64,000 bases of DNA. It comes from Gemmiger sp. An194. Its GTDB lineage: Bacteria; Bacillota; Clostridia; Oscillospirales; Ruminococcaceae. The notes beneath the pieces were generated by a model. That model worked only from the letters and a program-made list of their open reading frames with translations, was not told the DNA's origin and did no database searches. The DNA lies in NCBI RefSeq assembly GCF_002160145.1, contig NZ_NFKA01000001.1:1-64000 (forward strand). Reading direction: 5' to 3'. The translations under genes were made by a program, and so were the position numbers. The number at the start of each line of letters is the position of its first letter. Position 1 is the first letter of the stretch. Positions 17,894-24,807 of the stretch are shown in pieces.

Positions 17894-19222
17894 ATGGAAC
17901 CCAATTATCCCCGTTTTACTCAGGAGATGAAAAAGACCCACACCATCCTGATTCCCAACATGCTGCCCCTGCACTTTTCCATGCTGGCGGCGGCGCTGGA
18001 ATACGACGGCTACCATGTGGAGGTGCTGGGCAACTGCGGCAGCCAGGTGGCGCAGCTGGGCCTGAAGTACGTGCACAACGACACCTGCTACCCGGCTCTG
18101 CTGGTCATCGGCCAGTTTCTGGACGCGCTGCAGAGCGGCAAATATGACCTGGACCACACCGCTCTGCTGATTACCCAGACCGGCGGCGGCTGCCGTGCCT
18201 CCAACTACATCCACCTGCTGCGCAAGGCGCTGCAGCGGGCGGGCTACGGCCACATTCCCGTGGCCAGCCTGAACTTCTCGGGCCTGGAGAAGGACTCCGG
18301 CTTCCAGATGAACCTGTCCATCGGCCGCAAGGCCATCGCCGCGATTTTTTACGGCGATCTGATCATGGCCCTGCGCAACCAGACCTCCCCCTACGAGGTC
18401 ACCAAGGGTCAGGCCAAGGCGCTGGCGGAACAATGGGTGGACACCATCTGCGGCTGGTTCCACCAGAACAAGGGCTTTTCCGGCGGCGAGATGAAGGCCA
18501 CCTTCCCCAAGATCGCCAAAGACTTCGCCGCCATTCCGGTGGTGCGCACCCCCAAGGTGAAGGTGGGCATCGTGGGCGAGATCTACGTGAAATATTCCCC
18601 CTTGGGCAACAACAACCTGGAGGAGTTCCTGGCCAGCCAGGACTGCGAGGTGAACCTGCCGGGCCTGCTGGGCTTTGTGGACTACTGCATCAGCAACATG
18701 GGCGACACCGTGCGCTTTTACGGCGGCAGCCTGGCCGAGGTATGGGGCAGCGAGGCGCTGCTGAAATATCTGGACGGCTTCGAGCGGGCCATGGGCAAGG
18801 CCATGCGTGAGGCGGGCTTCCACGCCCCGGCACGCTTTCTGGAGCTGCGGGAGATGGCCAACGGCATCATCAGCCGGGGCAACAAGATGGGCGAGGGCTG
18901 GCTGCTCACCGCCGAGATGGTGGAGCTGGTCACCACCGGCTACGAGAACATCGTCTGCGCCCAGCCCTTCGGCTGCCTGCCCAACCACATCTGCGGCAAG
19001 GGCATGATCAGCCGCATCCGGGCCATCTACCCCAATGCCAACATCACCCCCATCGACTACGACCCCAGCGCTACCCCGGTCAACCAGGAAAACCGCATCA
19101 AGCTGATGATCAGCGTGGGCAAGGAACGGCTGGAGGAGCGCATCGCCGCTCAGGCCGCCCCGGTGCAGGAGCCGGTGGCTGGTCTGGAATCCAAAATCGA
19201 AAGCATCCCCGGCGTGCACTGA
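17894..19222 (+). CDS. 2-Hydroxyacyl-CoA dehydratase-like subunit (HgdB type)
   Basis: A 442-residue protein related to the dehydratase part of the CoA-substrate activase/dehydratase family. Conserved Cys-bearing segments are seen: HNDTCYPALLVIGQF, TQTGGGCRASNY, and AQPFGCLPNHICGKG near residue 355, which probably hold an iron-sulfur cluster. The ATG lies four bases after the activase stop, and the RBS AAAGGGGG lies inside the end of that gene, so the two are translationally coupled. The combined length matches the fused single-gene form known elsewhere. A sequencing frameshift is possible but unlikely, because the activase ends naturally (EKERKGE) and a good RBS is present. Confidence 0.85.
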   Translation: MEPNYPRFTQEMKKTHTILIPNMLPLHFSMLAAALEYDGYHVEVLGNCGSQVAQLGLKYVHNDTCYPALLVIGQFLDALQSGKYDLDHTALLITQTGGGCRASNYIHLLRKALQRAGYGHIPVASLNFSGLEKDSGFQMNLSIGRKAIAAIFYGDLIMALRNQTSPYEVTKGQAKALAEQWVDTICGWFHQNKGFSGGEMKATFPKIAKDFAAIPVVRTPKVKVGIVGEIYVKYSPLGNNNLEEFLASQDCEVNLPGLLGFVDYCISNMGDTVRFYGGSLAEVWGSEALLKYLDGFERAMGKAMREAGFHAPARFLELREMANGIISRGNKMGEGWLLTAEMVELVTTGYENIVCAQPFGCLPNHICGKGMISRIRAIYPNANITPIDYDPSATPVNQENRIKLMISVGKERLEERIAAQAAPVQEPVAGLESKIESIPGVH

Positions 19223-19259
19223 GCGCCCGGGCTGCGCTGAGCAGGAAAGGAAGCCGCAG

Positions 19260-20255
19260 ATGAGCGACTTTGTGATTTTTGACATGGAATGGAACATGGG
19301 CTACCAGCCCAAAACCTTCCGCTATCAGGGCATCGAGCAGACCCTTCGGGGCGAGATCATCCAGATCGGCGCGGTGAAGCTGCGGGACGGTCAGCCGGTG
19401 GACCGCTTCTCCCTGACCATGAAGCCCCGCATCTTCCCCCGGCTGCATCATCATGTGGCCAAGGTCACCGGTCTGACCCAGGCCCAGCTGGACGCGGGCG
19501 TGCCCATCAAGGAGGGCCTGCGCCGCTTTGCCGAGTGGTGCGGGCCGGATACCGCTCTGGGCGAGTGGGGGCAGGACGACGTGCCCGTGCTCAAGCAGAA
19601 TCTGGTGCTCTGCGGGCTGGACGCGACCTGGCCCCATAAGTGGTACGACCTGCAGCGGGTCTTCACCAGCCAGCGCCCCCGGCAGGAGGGCGAGGGCATG
19701 ACTCTGGAGGCGGTGGTGGAGCGGCTGGGCATCCCCAAAAACGACGCCTTCCACGACGCGCTGAGCGACGCGGAATACACCGCCGCGGTGTGCGGCTTTC
19801 TGGATCTGGAGCGAGGTCTGGCCGAGTACCCGGATGAGGAGCAGCAGTTAAAGGAGCTGCTCTGCCCGGAGGGCAAAGATCGCCGGAACTTTGTGATCTG
19901 GCCCGGCCATGTGGACGGCGAGGCCTGGTCCACCAGCAGCGAGCTGCGGGGCGCAGTGTGCCCGGAATGCGGCGCGCCGCTGGCGCTGGACGGGGACGAC
20001 ATCTGGCTGCGCAAGGGCAACAACTGCCTGTACAGCATGGGCGAGTGCGTCCAGCACGGCCCGGCCCTGATCTGGCTGCGGCGCATGCGGCTGGACGGCC
20101 TGCACTTCACCTTTGCCCGGGCCACCGAGCCGGCGGGCAAGGAGGCCCAGACCAAATGGGCCAAGGAAAAGAAAGCCGCGCTGGAGCGGGCCCGCCGCAA
20201 GCGGGAAAAGGAAGCCGCCGAAGCGCTGGAACGGGTCCGCAACGCGGGCCGCTGA
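19260..20255 (+). CDS. DEDDh 3'-5' exonuclease (DnaQ/RNase T-like)
   Basis: A 331-residue protein. The exonuclease fold occupies residues 1-185: FDMEW (D8, E10), GEWGQDDVPVL (D106/D107) and HDALSDAEY (H165, D170) give the full DEDDh set for two-metal nuclease activity. After a linker, residues about 225-260 contain CPECGAPL with further Cys residues, a possible zinc ribbon. The C-terminus is a basic, Ala/Glu/Lys-rich helix. The substrate, DNA or RNA, is not known. It starts 37 bases after the dehydratase gene and is followed 30 bases later by a small membrane protein gene, so it may share that transcript. Confidence 0.85.
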   Translation: MSDFVIFDMEWNMGYQPKTFRYQGIEQTLRGEIIQIGAVKLRDGQPVDRFSLTMKPRIFPRLHHHVAKVTGLTQAQLDAGVPIKEGLRRFAEWCGPDTALGEWGQDDVPVLKQNLVLCGLDATWPHKWYDLQRVFTSQRPRQEGEGMTLEAVVERLGIPKNDAFHDALSDAEYTAAVCGFLDLERGLAEYPDEEQQLKELLCPEGKDRRNFVIWPGHVDGEAWSTSSELRGAVCPECGAPLALDGDDIWLRKGNNCLYSMGECVQHGPALIWLRRMRLDGLHFTFARATEPAGKEAQTKWAKEKKAALERARRKREKEAAEALERVRNAGR

Positions 20256-20285
20256 AAATTGAAGAATTGAGGAGGGACCCCGGTA

Positions 20286-20759
20286 ATGAAACGCAATCGG
20301 TTGATTTTCTGCCGCCAGTGGGTGGCAAGAATGGCCAGCATCATCGAAACGGTGGTTGCACTGGTGGTGCTGCTGGCGATTCTGGTGGCGGGTGTAAGGG
20401 TGCTGCTGGATGTGCAGGATCTGTTCCTTGCCCCGGATGTGGACGAGGCCTTTACCACCTTCCTGCGCAGTGCCTTCAACGTGGTCATCGGCATCGAGTT
20501 CGTCAAGATGCTGGCCAAGCACAGCCCCGGCAGTGCCATTGAGGTGCTGCTCTTCGCCATTGCCCGCCAGATGGTGGTGGAGCACACCTCCCCGGTGGAA
20601 AATCTGGTGAGCATTCTGGCTATCCTGCTGATCTTCGTGATCCGCAAGTACCTGTTTGTTCCCGCCTTCGGGGCGCACATGCCCGGCGAGGACACCTTCG
20701 GCACCTCCAGCCTGAATCGAAGCCAAAGCGATGCCAAGAGCGAGGAGGACGAGGACTGA
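20286..20759 (+). CDS. Small membrane protein, PsiE-like
   Basis: A 157-residue protein with three or four hydrophobic helices (about residues 19-40, 58-75, 84-98 and 105-125) and an acidic tail ending SEEDED. The pattern FNVVIGIEFVKML, AIARQMVVEHTSP and a last helix before RKYL resembles the phosphate-starvation-inducible PsiE family; this assignment is tentative. GAGGAGGG precedes ATG by about nine bases. It is the last gene before a strong bidirectional terminator. Nothing in the neighbourhood points to phosphate control. Confidence 0.65.
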   Translation: MKRNRLIFCRQWVARMASIIETVVALVVLLAILVAGVRVLLDVQDLFLAPDVDEAFTTFLRSAFNVVIGIEFVKMLAKHSPGSAIEVLLFAIARQMVVEHTSPVENLVSILAILLIFVIRKYLFVPAFGAHMPGEDTFGTSSLNRSQSDAKSEEDED

Positions 20760-20790
20760 GCATCCCGGCAACCGTTTCCCTTCCCAAAGC

Positions 20791-20836
20791 AAAAACGCCC
20801 GGCACACGGTATCGACTCCGTGTGCCGGGCGTTTTT
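20791..20836. terminator. Bidirectional terminator
   Basis: A stem of about 16 bp (AACGCCCGGCACACGG with its complement) with A5 and T5 tracts lies between convergent genes. It overlaps the stop codon of the minus-strand gene. Confidence 0.92.
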
Positions 20837-21251
20837 ATTCCACGATCAGGTCCGCCTGGCGGCGAATCTGAAAATGCTCCTGATACAGCCGCTCCATGGG
20901 AATCCATTCCTCCCGGAACCAGACCTCCTCCCGCCGGGGGAGGGAGGAATCCAGCACACAGGCACGTGCCAGCTGGGCCGGGCTCAGGCTGCTGGCGGCG
21001 GCGCCCGCCAGATTCAGCCGGACCACGCCGGAGCCCAGCGGCTCCAGCAGCGGAGCCGTATCGCCGGGCGAAAGGGTGGCATATTCTCCGGCCAGAGCCT
21101 GCAGGGCCTCCTGCTCCCCGGAATAGGTACGGGAAGCGTCGAAGGCCCGCTGGCGGCAGTATTTCACCAGATCGGCGGGCTGGGCCAGAGGATGCGCATC
21201 CAGATGCTCCCACAGCTCCCGGGTGAATTGAGGCAGAGAAAATTCGTTCAT
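20835..21251 (-). CDS. Hypothetical protein, 138 residues
   Basis: A soluble, mostly helical 138-residue protein with no transmembrane segment or signal peptide. I recognise no motif. Visible features are an acidic/aromatic N-terminus (MNEFSLPQFTRELWEHL), a central Gly/Ala/Ser-rich part and a Glu/Arg-rich end (WFREEWIPMERLYQEHFQIRR). The RBS is weak. The end lies within a strong bidirectional terminator, which supports this as a real transcription unit. It is in line with the metallophosphoesterase gene upstream on the same strand, 130 bases away. Confidence 0.6.
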   Translation of the reverse strand: MNEFSLPQFTRELWEHLDAHPLAQPADLVKYCRQRAFDASRTYSGEQEALQALAGEYATLSPGDTAPLLEPLGSGVVRLNLAGAAASSLSPAQLARACVLDSSLPRREEVWFREEWIPMERLYQEHFQIRRQADLIVE

Positions 21252-21319
21252 AGGGGTTCACCGCCAAAAAAGCCGGCCCTCCCTTCACAAGCGCGTGGGA
21301 AGACCGACTGCAGATCAGG

Positions 21320-21353
21320 AAAAACGCGAACCGGCCGTGCGATGAGCACGGCC
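21320..21353 (-). terminator. Possible terminator after metallophosphoesterase gene
   Basis: An 8-bp stem (GGCCGTGC 21333-21340 with GCACGGCC 21346-21353) is followed on the minus strand by eight bases and then TTTTT. The gap before the T run makes it weak. Confidence 0.35.
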
Positions 21354-21380
21354 AGCAAAAAACAAAAAGGGAAGGGCGCG

Positions 21381-22199
21381 TCAGTCCAGCACCACCAGTT
21401 CGGGCGGGGTGAGCAGCCGGAAGGGCACGCCGCTCATGCCGATGCCCCGGCTCACGAACAGCTGGGCGGGGCGGTCCGGCTGGGGCCGGTAAAGCCCTTT
21501 GGGGAACATCTTACCCCCCGGCGGCAGGATCATTTTGGTGAGCACCGGCACCTGCAGCTGGCCTGCGTGGCTGTGGCCGCTGAGCATCACATCCACCTGG
21601 GAAAGGTCCAGGTAGCGGGCCTTGTCCGGCATGTGGCACAAACAGACCCGCCAGCCCTCGGCGGGCATATCCCGCAGCACCCTGCCGTCGGAATAGGGGG
21701 CCAGGCCGCAGACCGTGATGCCCGGCGCGGGCTGCACGATTTTATCCCACAGGGGCACAAACCCGCCGTGCTCCATCAGCATCCGGTAAAAAGGCGCGGC
21801 GCCCTGGCGCACATCGTGGTTGCCCCACACCGCGTACTTGCCCAGCGGCGCTTTGATGCGCTGCAGCTGGCCCGCCAGCCAGGAGAAGTCCAGCATATGG
21901 GCATCCCGGGCGAACTTGGCGAAGAAGTCGCCGCCGAACAGCACCAGCTCGGGGCCTTCGGCGTTGATGGCATCCACCAGCGGCTCCAGAAATTCAGGGG
22001 AATACATGGGCCCGAAGTGTACATCCGAGAAAAAGAGGGTCTTCACCGGCGGGCGGCGGCAAAGCTCCGGGCGGCTTATGGTAAGCTGCCGGGGCTCCAC
22101 CTTCGCGGCATACCAGCCCACCGCGGTCCCGGCAACGGCGGCTCCGGCGGCTGCGCCCAGAAACAGACGGGCGGCCCGATCGGCACGGTTTTGATCCAT
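21381..22199 (-). CDS. Membrane-anchored metallophosphoesterase (YkuE-like)
   Basis: A 272-residue protein. An N-terminal hydrophobic stretch (about residues 12-31) is an anchor or signal. The calcineurin-like motifs follow in order: FFSDVHFG, LFGGDFF, VWGNHD and SGHSHAGQ, which coordinate two metal ions. The order and length match the YkuE family of phosphohydrolases, which act at the membrane. The natural substrate is not known; family relatives act on lipid diphosphates. AGGAGGT precedes ATG at a good distance. Its promoter overlaps the terminator of the degV gene upstream. Confidence 0.87.
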   Translation of the reverse strand: MDQNRADRAARLFLGAAAGAAVAGTAVGWYAAKVEPRQLTISRPELCRRPPVKTLFFSDVHFGPMYSPEFLEPLVDAINAEGPELVLFGGDFFAKFARDAHMLDFSWLAGQLQRIKAPLGKYAVWGNHDVRQGAAPFYRMLMEHGGFVPLWDKIVQPAPGITVCGLAPYSDGRVLRDMPAEGWRVCLCHMPDKARYLDLSQVDVMLSGHSHAGQLQVPVLTKMILPPGGKMFPKGLYRPQPDRPAQLFVSRGIGMSGVPFRLLTPPELVVLD

Positions 22200-22239
22200 A
22201 GGGTCTGACCTCCTGTGGGGAAATTGTTTCGATACCCTT

Positions 22240-22268
22240 ATTATAACAAAAACGCACCCTGTTTGAAA
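22240..22268 (-). promoter_or_regulatory. Promoter of metallophosphoesterase gene
   Basis: On the minus strand: TTTCAA (22263-22268), 17 bases and TATAAT (22240-22245). The -35 box lies within the degV terminator stem-loop. Confidence 0.5.
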
Positions 22269-22282
22269 ACAAACAGAGTGCG
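22251..22282 (-). terminator. Terminator after degV gene
   Basis: A stem of about 14 bp with one mismatch around an AAAA/TTTT loop, followed by TTTTTGTT on the minus strand. Confidence 0.8.
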
Positions 22283-22298
22283 TGAAAAAAGTGAAAAA

Positions 22299-23135
22299 TC
22301 AGTAGCCCACGATGATGCCGCCGTCCTGGGCATAGAAGCTGGTCAGCCCGCTGCAGGGCAGAATGGTCACATCCGCGCCGGGCCATTTGGCCTCGATGCC
22401 GTGGCGCAGCAGGTGCGCGGCGTTCTCGTTGAAGCAGTGGCTGATGACCACCGGCGTGCCCTGATAGCCCCGCCGGTCCATCTCTTCCAGAATGAAGGCC
22501 AGGGTGCGGGTCTCGCCGCGGGTCTTGTGCAGCATTTCCAGCTTGCCCTCGTCGCTTCCGCGGCCCACGATGCGCATGCCCATCTTGCCGGCCACAAAGC
22601 CCACAACGCGGCTCATGCGGCCGTTCTTTACCAGATTGTCAAAGCAGGACAGAGCGAACAGAACCTGCCGGGGGGCGTAATATACCTCCAGCTCCTTCAC
22701 CACATCCTCAAACTCCAGCCCCTGGCCGATCAGCTCGTTGGCCTTGCGGATGGCCAGTACCATCTCGCCGCCGGTGGACAGGCTGTCCAGCACGTAGATC
22801 TTTTTGTCCGGATGGCTTTCCAGCACCATTTCCTTTGCGATCATGGCGCTGTTGTAGCTGCCGGAAAGATTGCTGCTGATGGTCACCGCGATGATGCGGT
22901 CCGCCATCAGAAACTTTTCGGCCCATTCCTCGGGGCTGGGGCAGGCGGTGGTGGACGCGCCGTTGTAGTTGCGCATCTCGGCCATCATTACGGCCACATC
23001 CAGCGCGGCGTTGTCCACGAATTCCCGGTCGCCCACACGGATCTTCAGCGGCACGGTGGCAAAGCCGGTATCGGGGGCGGCATCGGGCAGGCTGCGCAGT
23101 TCGCAGGAGGAGTCGGCAACGATCATCCAAGACAT
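22299..23135 (-). CDS. DegV family fatty-acid-binding protein
   Basis: A 278-residue DegV protein. MIVADSSCEL at the N-terminus, VTISSNLSGSYNSA in the middle and a C-terminal lobe ending QDGGIIVGY are typical. DegV/FakB proteins bind a fatty acid and present it to the FakA kinase in exogenous fatty-acid use; which fatty acid is bound cannot be read. ATG at 23135 is preferred because the family begins with MxWxIVADSS; the frame stays open upstream to 23237, but that stretch contains the promoter. GGGAG lies ten bases upstream. Confidence 0.88.
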   Translation of the reverse strand: MSWMIVADSSCELRSLPDAAPDTGFATVPLKIRVGDREFVDNAALDVAVMMAEMRNYNGASTTACPSPEEWAEKFLMADRIIAVTISSNLSGSYNSAMIAKEMVLESHPDKKIYVLDSLSTGGEMVLAIRKANELIGQGLEFEDVVKELEVYYAPRQVLFALSCFDNLVKNGRMSRVVGFVAGKMGMRIVGRGSDEGKLEMLHKTRGETRTLAFILEEMDRRGYQGTPVVISHCFNENAAHLLRHGIEAKWPGADVTILPCSGLTSFYAQDGGIIVGY

Positions 23136-23208
23136 AGTAAATACACTCCCTTTGGGCGGCGCGGAGCCGCGCAAAACCACATAGTTTTTAATACTAGATA
23201 TATTATAT

Positions 23209-23237
23209 ATTATAGAGCCTTTGAATCTGTTCGTCAA
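23209..23237 (-). promoter_or_regulatory. Promoter of degV gene inside the end of tsaD
   Basis: On the minus strand: TTGACG (23232-23237), 17 bases and TATAAT (23209-23214). The -35 box contains the tsaD stop codon. Confidence 0.8.
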
Positions 23238-24262
23238 GGCGAAACAGTCGAAGCGCAGTTGTAATCGATGGGCAGGGTGGGCAGACCGTTCAGGTCGAGG
23301 CCCGCCACATTGCCGCTCTGCAGCTCGTAAAAGCCCTGGGCGGCGATCATGGCCCCGTTGTCGCCGCAGAATTCCACCGCGGGCAGGCAGAGCCTTGCCC
23401 CCAGCTTCTGGGCGCCCTCATTCACCAGACAGCGCAAAAGGCTGTTGGCGGCCACGCCGCCCGCCAGGCAGATGGTGGACGCGCCGGTGTCCCTGGCGGC
23501 ATCCAGCAGCTTGCCCGCCAGAATCTCGTCGATCCGCCGCTCAAAGCTGGCGGCCATGTCCGCCGCGTTCACCGTCTCGCCCCGCATCTCGGCCTGGTTC
23601 ACCGCGTTCAGCACGGCGGTTTTCAGGCCGGAGAAGCTCACGTTGTATTTGCCCTCCACGTGGGGCACCGGCAGCTTGTAGGCCTTGGGGTTGCCGTTTT
23701 TGGCCGCCTTGCTGATGGCCGGTCCGCCCGGGTAGCCAAGGCCCAGGGTGCGGGCTACCTTGTCGAAGGCCTCGCCCGCCGCGTCGTCCACCGTGCGGCC
23801 CAGCACCGTGAAGTGGGTATAGTCGGTCACCTGCACGATATGGCTGTGGCCGCCGCTGGCCACCAGGCACAGGAAAGGCGGCTTTAAATCCGGGTGGGTC
23901 AGGTAGAGGGCGGCGATGTGCCCCCGCAGATGATGCACCGGCACCAAAGGCTTGTTTGCCGCGTAGGCCAGACCCTTGGCGAAGTTCACGCCCACCAGCA
24001 CCGCGCCGATCAGGCCCGGCGCAAAGGAAACGGCGATACCGTCCAGCTCGGCGGGGGTCATGCCCGCATCCGCCAGCGCCTTTTCCACCGTGGCGCTGAT
24101 GTATTCCGCGTGGCGGCGACTGGCGATCTCCGGCACCACGCCGCCATAGAGGGCCTGCTCCGCCACACTGGTGGAGATCACATTGCTCACCAGCTCGCGG
24201 CCGTCCTTCACCACGGCGGCGGCGGTCTCATCGCAGGTGCTCTCGATTCCTAAAATATACAT
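23234..24262 (-). CDS. tsaD: tRNA N6-adenosine threonylcarbamoyltransferase
   Basis: A 342-residue ASKHA-fold enzyme that transfers the threonylcarbamoyl group to A37 of ANN-decoding tRNAs, with TsaB and TsaE. ILGIESTCDET at the N-terminus, the metal-binding HHLRGHIAA (H111, H115), VASGGHSH and CLAGGVAANS are all present. TsaB and TsaE are encoded at 46.8-47.9 kb; tsaC is not in the window. The gene follows polA and rimI on the same strand, an arrangement that suggests one operon. Its RBS (GGTGAT region) is poor, so translation may depend on upstream expression. Confidence 0.95.
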   Translation of the reverse strand: MYILGIESTCDETAAAVVKDGRELVSNVISTSVAEQALYGGVVPEIASRRHAEYISATVEKALADAGMTPAELDGIAVSFAPGLIGAVLVGVNFAKGLAYAANKPLVPVHHLRGHIAALYLTHPDLKPPFLCLVASGGHSHIVQVTDYTHFTVLGRTVDDAAGEAFDKVARTLGLGYPGGPAISKAAKNGNPKAYKLPVPHVEGKYNVSFSGLKTAVLNAVNQAEMRGETVNAADMAASFERRIDEILAGKLLDAARDTGASTICLAGGVAANSLLRCLVNEGAQKLGARLCLPAVEFCGDNGAMIAAQGFYELQSGNVAGLDLNGLPTLPIDYNCASTVSP

Positions 24263-24323
24263 TTTGTAATATCACCATGCTTTTCAACAAAAATCAGGGG
24301 AATCCGGGCCGGTTCGGCCAGAT

Positions 24324-24776
24324 TCACAGGGCCCGGTGCATGAGGACCGCGTCCTCGGTGGGGTTCTGGTAAAAGCGGGGGCGGCGGCCGTCCGCCGCAA
24401 AGCCCGCCTGCTCATACAGGGCGATGGCCCCGGCGTTGGAGGCCCGCACCTCCAGAAAGGCCACCTCCGCGCCCTCGGCCCGCAGCGCCTCCAGACTCCG
24501 GCGCAGAAGGGCGCTGCCCGCGCCGGTGCGCCGGGCTTCGGGGGCCACGGTCAGGGTGTAAAGACTGGCCTCCCCGGCGGCCAGCTGCCAGGCGGCAAGG
24601 CCCGCCACCGGCCGGTCTTTCTGCTGGGCCACAAACAGCCGGGACGCGCCGCCCGCCAGCTGGTTTTTCAGCTCCTCGGCAAGCTGGGCCAGGCTCCAGG
24701 GGTCGCCCGCGCTCTGCTCGATCACCGCACAGACTTCCAGATCGGCCCGCTCCATGGGCCGGATCAAATATTCCAC
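24324..24776 (-). CDS. rimI: GNAT N-acetyltransferase, RimI family
   Basis: A 150-residue GNAT acetyltransferase. YTLTVAPEARRTGAGSALL (about residues 74-92) is the acetyl-CoA-binding loop region; LEVRASNAGAIALYEQAGF (about 110-128) is characteristic of the RimI group, which acetylates ribosomal protein S18 in E. coli. The start is GTG at 24776, with AAAGGAGG nine bases upstream; the open frame extends further but no RBS supports it. RimI and TsaD are commonly encoded together, as here. It lies 31 bases after polA. Confidence 0.85.
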   Translation of the reverse strand: MEYLIRPMERADLEVCAVIEQSAGDPWSLAQLAEELKNQLAGGASRLFVAQQKDRPVAGLAAWQLAAGEASLYTLTVAPEARRTGAGSALLRRSLEALRAEGAEVAFLEVRASNAGAIALYEQAGFAADGRRPRFYQNPTEDAVLMHRAL

Positions 24777-24807
24777 GAAACAACGCCTCCTTTGTGGAAA
24801 ACCCGCC

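Noticed and set aside
17885-17900. Frameshift splitting one activase-dehydratase gene
   Set aside because: The first protein ends naturally, and a good RBS and ATG follow, so two real genes are more likely; kept only as a caveat.
14653-17904. 1083-codon minus-strand open frame opposite the activase
   Set aside because: Antisense shadow of a strongly conserved protein; no motif recognised.
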